A stretch of DNA of 15,217 nt, taken from NCBI GenBank assembly GCA_042408195.1, contig JBHOQL010000046.1, forward strand, positions 1-15,217, given 5' to 3'. Each line of letters starts with the position of its first letter. The first letter of the stretch is position 1. Under the pieces are notes generated by a model. The model worked only from the letters and a program-made list of their open reading frames with translations, had not been told where the DNA came from and searched no databases. Positions 1-6,060 of the stretch are shown piece after piece. The translations under genes were made by a program, and so were the position numbers. This DNA is from SpSt-600 sp042408195. GTDB lineage: Bacteria > Chloroflexota > Anaerolineae > SpSt-600.

Positions 1-869
1 CGCTCAGCCCAGGCCAGGTATTGGGAAAAGGTCCTTTGGAAGGTCTCGGTGCGAAAGACGCAATCGGGGCAATAGCAGATTGGGCAATTCACCATGCAAT
101 TGTGGCAACGGATGCAGGTAGCGAAATAAGATTTCAGCCCCTCAAGCCCTCGCACGCTTTCGCGGATCTTGGAGAATCTTGCCTCTCGCCCGGCCACCCT
201 TTTCTTCCGAAGGGAAGCGATAACTTCAAGTCTTGATGGAGGGTATTCCCCCTCTTCCAATCCCAATTGGCTCAGAATTTCCGGCGCGCCTTCTAGAACA
301 ATAGTTTCGTAAGGGTCCATCCCCAAGAACCCAAAAGCAAGGTCCGGAGCGTAGCCTCCATCCGTGACTGGTGTGAAGTGAACGCAAATTTCGCATGCCT
401 GGCGGAAGTGAAGATCCTTGTGCGGCAGGATTTCACCGTTCTCAAACTGGCGCAGAATGGCTTCTTCCAGGACTTCACTCTGCCCAATAGAGGCGTAATC
501 TTTGAGTTCGTAAGTGCCGGGGCAATCCATGCCTACCACCAGGACGCTTTCGGGGTCTATCTGGTGAAATTTAACCAACTCCACAAAAGCCCTCTGTTCG
601 CAAGGACGAAGCAAAGCGCCTATCTTTCCACTTCCACCTCGCTTGGCGACTGTGGAGAGCGCCCTGGCAAGGTTTATGGACATCACTGGAGCAAAGGGAC
701 GAGCCTTATCCAAAAGGGCTTCGTCTTTGACCAAAGCGTAAATTATTCCGTTCCTGGCTTCTGAGATGGATACCAACCAAGCCTTAACCAGCCCCTTATT
801 CAACAGCGTCCTGAGGATCTCGGTAACTGCTCTGCTCGGATTGCCATGGGTCTGGATAAGAGCCTTCAT
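1..869 (-). CDS. FrhB/FdhB-like flavin and iron-sulfur subunit (partial)
   Basis: The reading frame starts at ATG 869 after a clear GAGGAG ribosome site and runs 289 codons to the window edge, so the C-terminus is missing. It resembles the coenzyme F420 hydrogenase/formate dehydrogenase beta-subunit family, whose members carry FAD and a [4Fe-4S] cluster and pass electrons between F420H2 or NAD(P)H and a partner. Visible motifs are GALLRPCEQRA (C90), a DCPG segment (C116), a CEIC pair (C159, C162), and a ferredoxin-like CIRCHNCMVNCP (C252, C255, C258, C262) followed directly by three more cysteines (C265, C267, C270). It lies 12 bp after mvhD, the usual adaptor between such subunits and HdrA. 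I infer that it is the electron entry or exit of the Hdr complex. The actual carrier (F420, NADH, ferredoxin) cannot be read from the sequence. Confidence 0.8.
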   Translation of the reverse strand, partial: MKALIQTHGNPSRAVTEILRTLLNKGLVKAWLVSISEARNGIIYALVKDEALLDKARPFAPVMSINLARALSTVAKRGGSGKIGALLRPCEQRAFVELVKFHQIDPESVLVVGMDCPGTYELKDYASIGQSEVLEEAILRQFENGEILPHKDLHFRQACEICVHFTPVTDGGYAPDLAFGFLGMDPYETIVLEGAPEILSQLGLEEGEYPPSRLEVIASLRKKRVAGREARFSKIRESVRGLEGLKSYFATCIRCHNCMVNCPICYCPDCVFRTETFQRTFSQYLAWAE

Positions 870-881
870 GGGTTTTTCTCC

Positions 882-1298
882 TCAGAGTACAGAGCTCTTC
901 AGAGGGCTGGGCCCCTTAGCTTTTAGGTAGTCTACCATCTCCTTCACTGTATCGGCAAACTTCTGGCCTTCGCTGGCGCTTATCCACCGTAGCCAGACTC
1001 TGTCCTCCTCCAGCCCTAGTTCTTTGAGGATTTCTTTCAAGAGGGCGATCCGGCGGCGAGCCTTGTAGTTTCCGTTCAAATAATGGCAATCACCGGGGTG
1101 GCATCCGGCAATCAGGATGCCATCGGCCCCCTCCAGGAAAGCTCGCAGAACATAGAGGGGATCCAGGGCACCGGTACACATAAGCCTTATGACCCTTATG
1201 CTGGGAGGATACTGGATTCTAGAGGTTCCGGCCAAGTCAGCTCCGGCGTAAGCGCACCAGTTACAGAGAAATCCTACGATGCGTGGCTCAAACTCCAT
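882..1298 (-). CDS. mvhD: MvhD-type hydrogenase/Hdr iron-sulfur adaptor subunit
   Basis: This 138-residue protein is a typical MvhD (methyl-viologen-reducing hydrogenase delta subunit) and carries one [2Fe-2S] cluster. The conserved cysteines are C12 and C15 (FLCNWC), C41 (LMCTG), and C66 and C71 (GCHPGDCHY). In methanogens MvhD links the hydrogenase or formate dehydrogenase to HdrA, and in bacteria it is often found beside or fused to HdrA-like proteins. Start ATG 1298 follows AGGAGG with good spacing. It sits 9 bp after a CBS-ACT gene and 12 bp before the FrhB-like gene, so all are probably co-transcribed. The length is normal for the family and no key residue is missing. Confidence 0.95.
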   Translation of the reverse strand: MEFEPRIVGFLCNWCAYAGADLAGTSRIQYPPSIRVIRLMCTGALDPLYVLRAFLEGADGILIAGCHPGDCHYLNGNYKARRRIALLKEILKELGLEEDRVWLRWISASEGQKFADTVKEMVDYLKAKGPSPLKSSVL

Positions 1299-1307
1299 AA
1301 AACCTCC

Positions 1308-1952
1308 TCACACCTCCCTCACGTCTATAACTTCCAAGACCTGGCTGCGGATGGCTTTCAGGAGTTTATCTTTTTCCACATCCTCAACCTTGATGGTGAC
1401 AATGCGGTTTGTGAGGTCTTCCCCTCTGAAAGTGCCAAGAGCAATTATGTTCCCACCCAGTTCGGCAATGGTGCTCGTTAGGGAAGCCAAGACCCCCTTG
1501 GCTTCGGGGACAAGCAGGGTAAGGCGCAAGCCCTTTTCCCTTGCTCCGAGAAGCTCCAGGAAAACTTTGAAGATATCTGTTTCAGTGATAATTCCTACAA
1601 GCTGATCCCCTCTCATCACAGGTAGGGCTCCAATCTTGTTGTCCACCATTATCCTGGCGGCCTCTTCCAGAGGAGTGAATTCGGTAACAGTTATGACATT
1701 GCGGGTCATGATATCGCCAACGGTGAGCTTAGCCAGGAGGTACTGAAGTTCGTAAACGTTGAGAGCTTTAGCCGAGGAGGGGGAAGCATAGAGCAAATCC
1801 TTCTCCGCCACGATGCCAACTAGTTTGCCGTTTTCATCCAGGACGGGGAGACGTCGGATCTTTTCCCTGCGCATTATCTGCAGAGCTTCGTGTATCGGGA
1901 CATCTGGCTTTACAGTTATAGGGTGACGGCTCATTCGATCGCGCACTAACAT
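1308..1952 (-). CDS. CBS-pair plus ACT domain regulator (copy 1, AcuB-like)
   Basis: This 214-residue protein has two CBS domains (about residues 1-60 and 70-130) and an ACT-like domain (about 138-212), the arrangement of AcuB-type proteins. CBS pairs usually sense adenosine nucleotides (AMP, ATP, SAM, sometimes NADH), and ACT domains usually bind small metabolites or form dimers. A TTG at 1970 would overlap the previous gene by 4 bp. I prefer ATG 1952 because AGGAGG lies 6 nt upstream and the N-terminus then matches copy 2 (MLVRDRMS against MLVKERMS). It sits between hdrA and mvhD, which suggests allosteric control of the Hdr complex or a matching role in energy sensing. This is inference. 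The protein is a clear paralogue of its upstream neighbour. Confidence 0.88.
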   Translation of the reverse strand: MLVRDRMSRHPITVKPDVPIHEALQIMRREKIRRLPVLDENGKLVGIVAEKDLLYASPSSAKALNVYELQYLLAKLTVGDIMTRNVITVTEFTPLEEAARIMVDNKIGALPVMRGDQLVGIITETDIFKVFLELLGAREKGLRLTLLVPEAKGVLASLTSTIAELGGNIIALGTFRGEDLTNRIVTIKVEDVEKDKLLKAIRSQVLEVIDVREV

Positions 1953-1958
1953 AGGGCT

Positions 1959-1964
1959 CCTCCT
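1959..1964 (-). promoter_or_regulatory. Shine-Dalgarno site that sets the start of CBS-ACT copy 1
   Basis: AGGAGG on the minus strand, 6 nt before ATG 1952. It favours this ATG over the upstream in-frame TTG at 1970, which would add six residues and overlap the previous stop codon. Confidence 0.75.
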
Positions 1965-1966
1965 TA

Positions 1967-2602
1967 TCAACGTATATCCAGTACCCTTATCCCCTCTAGA
2001 GCTACGGCCTCTTCCAAAGCTTCCCGGGAGATACCTGAGACCTTTATGGTGACAGTTCGAGTAGTAAGGTCTTCTCCCCAGAACTGGCCCATGCTTACTA
2101 TGTTGCCACCTTTTGAGGCAATAGCTCTAGTTATGGAAGCGAGTACTCCTTTCTTCTCAGGAACCAGAAGGGTTATGCGTATTCCCTCCTCCCTGGCAGC
2201 CATCATTTCGGTGAAGACCTTGAACAGGTCTGACTCCGTTATTATCCCCACCAGCTCTCCGTCTCTAGTGACGGGAAGCCCACCGATCTTGTTGTCAGCC
2301 ATGAGGCGGGCCGCTTCCTCGATAGGGGCATTTTCATCTATGGTTATGACCGGGGATTTCATGATTTCCTTGACCTTGAGTCTTGAGAGCATGTAGTGCA
2401 TTTCTTGGATAGAAAGAGTTGTGGCCGGGGAGGGTGAGGCGTATAGCAGGTCGCGCTCGGTTACTATACCCACCAGCTTTTTGCCCTCCATGACCGGTAA
2501 GCGGCGAATTTTCTTCTCATGCATTATTCGGAGGGCATCCTGCAAGGGGGTATCGGGGGTTATCGTTATTGCAGGTTTACTCATCCTTTCCTTCACAAGC
2601 AT
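1967..2602 (-). CDS. CBS-pair plus ACT domain regulator (copy 2, AcuB-like)
   Basis: This 211-residue protein has the same layout as its downstream neighbour: a CBS pair (about residues 5-130, with RRLPVMEGKKLVGIVTERDL and GGLPVTRDGELVGIITESDL as the two strand-loop-helix cores) and a C-terminal ACT-like domain containing ITLLVPEKKGVLASI. Start ATG 2602 follows GAGGAGG about 8 nt upstream. It begins 20 bp after the hdrA-hdrA fusion gene. The two copies are much alike but not identical, so this is a tandem duplication that has had time to diverge. They could form a heterodimer. A nucleotide-sensing role tied to the Hdr system is inferred from position only. Confidence 0.88.
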   Translation of the reverse strand: MLVKERMSKPAITITPDTPLQDALRIMHEKKIRRLPVMEGKKLVGIVTERDLLYASPSPATTLSIQEMHYMLSRLKVKEIMKSPVITIDENAPIEEAARLMADNKIGGLPVTRDGELVGIITESDLFKVFTEMMAAREEGIRITLLVPEKKGVLASITRAIASKGGNIVSMGQFWGEDLTTRTVTIKVSGISREALEEAVALEGIRVLDIR

Positions 2603-2622
2603 TGGTCTACCTCCTCTGTCTT

Positions 2623-5604
2623 TCAGCTTGCTAAGGCCGCATCCACTACGGCCATCAGTGCCCTCTTATCAAAGGCTCTCATCTGGGTGGCTCCGTTGGG
2701 GCAAACCATGGCACATACCCCGCAACCACGGCACAGATCCTCTCTGACCCTGGCCACCCGAACTTCGTAATCCATAAACCTGGCTCCATAGGGGCAGGCG
2801 GTAACACACAGCTCACAGGCACTACAGAGCCTTTCATTAACAGTGGCAATGGTTTCAGGAAGGCCACGGAGTTGCCTTAGGTACAAGGCTGCTTTGAGGG
2901 CTGCTCCCCTGGCCTGCCCTATTACTTCTTCCATAAAGTGAGGCCCTTGGGCAAGTCCACAGACGAAAATCCCGGGCACTGGGAGTTCAAGAGGACGCAT
3001 CTTCGTGTGTTCTTCGGCGAAGAAGCCGAATTCATCCAGCTTAACCCCCAGTTTCTCAGCCAGAGGGGCGTTATCATTAGGCTCTATACCCACGCTGAGC
3101 ACCAGAAGATCGGCCTCGATCTCCACCTCCCCAGCGGTGATTTCCTTCAGGGTCACCAGAAGCTTACCATCTCCGAAAGGTTTTACGTCCGGTTTGTTGT
3201 CCAAGGTGTAGGGGATGAATATGACACCCTTCTCCCTGGCTTTCGTGTAGAGTTCTTCGTAATGGCCGAAGGTAACTATATCGCGGTAAAAGACGTAGAT
3301 CTCCGCCTCAGGGTTTAGCTCTTTGAGGAGCAAAGCGTTCTTAACCGCATTGTAGCAGCACACCCGACTGCAGTAGGGATGGGTCTCATCGCGGGAGCCG
3401 ACACATTGTATCATGGCCACGCGGTTGAAGGAAAGGCTAGATCCCTTCAGGAGGTTTTCCAATTCAAGCTGAGTCACAACCCTTGGGTGAACTCCCTTAA
3501 GGTACTGGGATGTTGAGGCCTCCTTGCCCCCGGTAGCCAGCACTATGGCCCCGCAGGCGATGGTTTCAGAGCTAGGGGAAAGCTCCACGATGTAGCCATT
3601 CCCTGCTTTTTCCACCCGGGCTACTTCGGAATTGAGGTGCAAGGTTATCAGCGGATTAGAGCGCACCTTTTCCAACAGGACCTCCAAGGTTCTGGCGGGA
3701 TCAAGACCATCCAACACAACCCTCGGGAGGCGGAGGAGTCCCCCTGCTGTGTTTTCCTTTTCCACAAGTTCTACCTTGTAGCCAAGCTCCGCCAGTGATA
3801 CAGCCGCGGTCATCCCTGCCAACCCTGCCCCTACGACCACCACTCTTTCTTCGGAAGCGAAGGAGTCAAGAGAGACTTTTGACAGGAGCCTCGGGTAGAG
3901 GTAAAGGAGCCTGGCAAGAGCCATGCCGATAAGGGCTTTGGCTTTCCGAGTTGCGTTTTCCTTATCTCCCCTGAACGGGGCCACTGCCTCTTCAAAAAGG
4001 GGTACAATTTCATAAGGGCCAAGGCTGCCAAGCTTCTGATGGACTTCCAACGTCGGCCGAAGACCACACGGAGCCACTACAATGCGGTTGAAACCCTCGT
4101 CCCTGGCCTTTTCAATAAGTCTGTCCCACGCATCAGGGGACCTTTCAATTATGTAAAAATGGGCGTTGTAGGATGAAGAAACAAAGGCCCTCAGGTTCTC
4201 AAAGTCCAAAGCCTCGTTTATCTCAGGGCAGGAGAAGATGAAGACGCTGGAACGAGGCTCAGCTTCAACAAGCTCAGGGTACGAGGGCAAGATAGGATAA
4301 GGAGAAGATATGGGTTGGGAAAGGAGAGAGCGAGCATGGAAAGCTGCGGCAGCCGCATCCACCACCGTGTCGGGGATATCCATCGGGCGGCGAGCTGCCC
4401 CAGTCACAAATACCCCCTCACGGCTGGTCCTATGAGGCTCGTCGGGGCGTGTGACTGGGAATCCCCATTTATCCAACTCAATCCCCAACTTCTCAAGCCC
4501 TTTGGGGGCCTCAAATCCAAGGGCCAGCACTACCAAATCGAAGGTTTCCTCCCTGATTTTTCCGTCTTCCGCTACATAGCGAATGAGCAAGTCCCTCTCC
4601 GGGTGGCGCTCAAATACCCCTGAGACCATGCTTCGGATGTAGCGGACCCCTGGCATTTCTTGAACCCTGCGGATGTATTGGTCGTAGACTTTGCCGATGG
4701 GCCTTACATCCATATAGAATACAGCGATATCGAGCTCAGGATTGCGCCTCTTGGCTAAGCCGATCTGCTTGGCGGTATACATGCAGCACACGGAAGAGCA
4801 GTAGCCGTTGCCAATGGCGGGGTCCCGGGAACCCACACAGTGGATAAAGGCAATCTTGTTGGCAGGCTTTCTATCGGAGGGGCGGACCACCCGGCCATGG
4901 GTAGAGCCAGAGAAACTCACCATCCGCTCAAATTCAAAGCTGGTGAGAACGTTGGGAAAAACCCCATAGCCGAATTCAGCTCTCTTCTGGGGATCAAAGG
5001 GCTCGTAACCAGCTGCTACCACAACTGAAGCAACGGAAAGCTCCGAAATTCTGGGCCGCATGTTCAGGTCAATAGCTCCGGTAGGGCAGACCTCCACACA
5101 TCTCCCACAACGAGTGCAGTAATCCATATCAATGACATAGGTGGAAGGTACAGCCCTAAGAGGCGGCCTGTAAATGGCTTTCTGGGGTGCGATTTTGCCC
5201 TCATAGGGGTGAGGACGCTCCTCGGGACAGACTTCAGCGCAACGGTTACAGAGGATGCATTTTTCTTCGTAAACATAAGGGGGCTTGTGGAGGATTCGGG
5301 CGGTAAAAGCACCCGCTTGGCCCTCCAAAGCTTCCAGTTCAGCGTAAGGTATAAGGTGGATGTTCGGATGTTTGACACTTTCAAAAGTAGGGCAGAACCG
5401 AGGAGAAGGATATGGTTCAAGGTAACACAGACCGCAGGAATCGGTGGGAAAGGTGTAATCCAAAAGGTGCAGTGAGCCCCCTATGCCTGGTTCTCTATCC
5501 AAGAGGTAGACTTTTACACCCGTCTCAGCAAGAAGCAAGGCTGTCTCCATGCCAGCGATACCAGCTCCGATAACGAGAACTTTGTCGTGGTTTCTTGCTT
5601 CCAT
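2623..5604 (-). CDS. hdrA: Fused double HdrA-like flavoprotein (HdrA-HdrA)
   Basis: This 993-residue protein consists of two HdrA-type FAD/iron-sulfur modules in tandem. Half 1 (about 1-435) has VIGAGIAG (12-18), C57/C60, a two-cluster ferredoxin insertion (C116, C119, C122, C126 and C163, C166, C169, C173) and the HdrA signature HCVGSRD...YCSSVCC (256-274). Half 2 begins with a degenerate HdrA N-terminal domain (about 452-545), then VVGAGLAG (590-597), CVGSRD...YCSRVCC (734-750) and a C-terminal two-cluster ferredoxin (C927, C930, C933, C937 and C958, C961, C964, C968). HdrA is the flavin-based bifurcating subunit of Hdr complexes. The frame is open upstream to 5742, but ATG 5604 has AGGAGG 4 nt before it and starts just before the FAD motif. 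Order and content match the two separate HdrA genes at 11270-8266. Confidence 0.93.
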   Translation of the reverse strand: MEARNHDKVLVIGAGIAGMETALLLAETGVKVYLLDREPGIGGSLHLLDYTFPTDSCGLCYLEPYPSPRFCPTFESVKHPNIHLIPYAELEALEGQAGAFTARILHKPPYVYEEKCILCNRCAEVCPEERPHPYEGKIAPQKAIYRPPLRAVPSTYVIDMDYCTRCGRCVEVCPTGAIDLNMRPRISELSVASVVVAAGYEPFDPQKRAEFGYGVFPNVLTSFEFERMVSFSGSTHGRVVRPSDRKPANKIAFIHCVGSRDPAIGNGYCSSVCCMYTAKQIGLAKRRNPELDIAVFYMDVRPIGKVYDQYIRRVQEMPGVRYIRSMVSGVFERHPERDLLIRYVAEDGKIREETFDLVVLALGFEAPKGLEKLGIELDKWGFPVTRPDEPHRTSREGVFVTGAARRPMDIPDTVVDAAAAAFHARSLLSQPISSPYPILPSYPELVEAEPRSSVFIFSCPEINEALDFENLRAFVSSSYNAHFYIIERSPDAWDRLIEKARDEGFNRIVVAPCGLRPTLEVHQKLGSLGPYEIVPLFEEAVAPFRGDKENATRKAKALIGMALARLLYLYPRLLSKVSLDSFASEERVVVVGAGLAGMTAAVSLAELGYKVELVEKENTAGGLLRLPRVVLDGLDPARTLEVLLEKVRSNPLITLHLNSEVARVEKAGNGYIVELSPSSETIACGAIVLATGGKEASTSQYLKGVHPRVVTQLELENLLKGSSLSFNRVAMIQCVGSRDETHPYCSRVCCYNAVKNALLLKELNPEAEIYVFYRDIVTFGHYEELYTKAREKGVIFIPYTLDNKPDVKPFGDGKLLVTLKEITAGEVEIEADLLVLSVGIEPNDNAPLAEKLGVKLDEFGFFAEEHTKMRPLELPVPGIFVCGLAQGPHFMEEVIGQARGAALKAALYLRQLRGLPETIATVNERLCSACELCVTACPYGARFMDYEVRVARVREDLCRGCGVCAMVCPNGATQMRAFDKRALMAVVDAALAS

Positions 5605-5993
5605 GGCTCCTCCTGTCAGCGAGATTGATTTGCTCTTGCGAACTAATCGAACAATTTTCTGGAAAATTCCGGGACTTACAGCTTCTTCATCTCCGTGTAC
5701 GCTTATTCCTCCATTTTTATACAGCCTCCTGGAAATGGGCACAATTTTATCGCCGTGCTCCTGGAACCAGTTGAGGAAGTGGTTCCTGTATTCCCTGAAG
5801 CACAGCTGACCTCATGCCTTTTTGGAACTTCCAGGCCCAGAAGCCGCAGAATGCCTTTCAGAGTTATTTCCAAACTTTCCTGGCTCCTGCGGCCGGCTAA
5901 ATGCCATGCTCCGTCATCGCGGGCCAGTTTTGCTTGCTTGAGGTTAGATTCTGTATATTGTCGGGTAAGTTCCATAGGGTTGAACTCTGTCAT
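5605..5993 (-). pseudogene. Frameshifted HEPN-domain protein remnant
   Basis: From ATG 5993 the frame encodes a small helical protein (MELTRQYTESNLKQAKLARD, then LEITLKGILRLLGLEVPKRHEVS) typical of the HEPN family. After about position 5805 the match is lost. It resumes in the frame of the downstream hdrA gene as LCFREYRNHFLNWFQEHGDK, then ISRRLYKNGG, GDEEAVSPG and IVRLVRKS, a usual HEPN ending. One extra base between 5805 and 5812 would restore the gene. In the present frame translation stops at 5703. With the frame restored there would be no stop before the HdrA ATG, so the product would run into HdrA. HEPN proteins are often toxins, RNases or nucleotidyltransferase partners, but no function can be claimed here. 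The alternative is a single-base assembly error in an intact HEPN-HdrA gene. Confidence 0.72.
5609..5614 (-). promoter_or_regulatory. Shine-Dalgarno site that sets the start of the HdrA fusion
   Basis: AGGAGG lies 4 nt before ATG 5604. The same frame is open for another 46 codons upstream, but those codons encode the tail of a HEPN-like protein rather than HdrA. This site therefore decides the start. Confidence 0.8.
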
Positions 5994-6017
5994 CCTGGCC
6001 AATTTCCATGTGCTACT

Positions 6018-6046
6018 ATTGTAATAGCAGAAGACCTGGCCGTCAA
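6018..6046 (-). promoter_or_regulatory. Sigma-70-type promoter of operon B
   Basis: On the minus strand there is TTGACG (6041-6046), a 17-bp spacer and TACAAT (6018-6023), each hexamer matching 5 of 6 consensus bases. Transcription would start near 6011, about 18 nt before the HEPN ATG at 5993. It lies just downstream of the glycosyltransferase stop (6061). I saw no hairpin terminator between them, so read-through from operon A is also possible. Confidence 0.7.
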
Positions 6047-6060
6047 CTGCTTTTACAGGC

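Noticed and set aside
378..764. Open frame of 128 codons on the plus strand
   Set aside because: Antisense shadow of the FrhB-like gene, with no family resemblance.
5605..5742. N-terminal extension of 46 residues on the HdrA fusion
   Set aside because: These residues match the end of the HEPN family and a strong ribosome site stands directly before ATG 5604.
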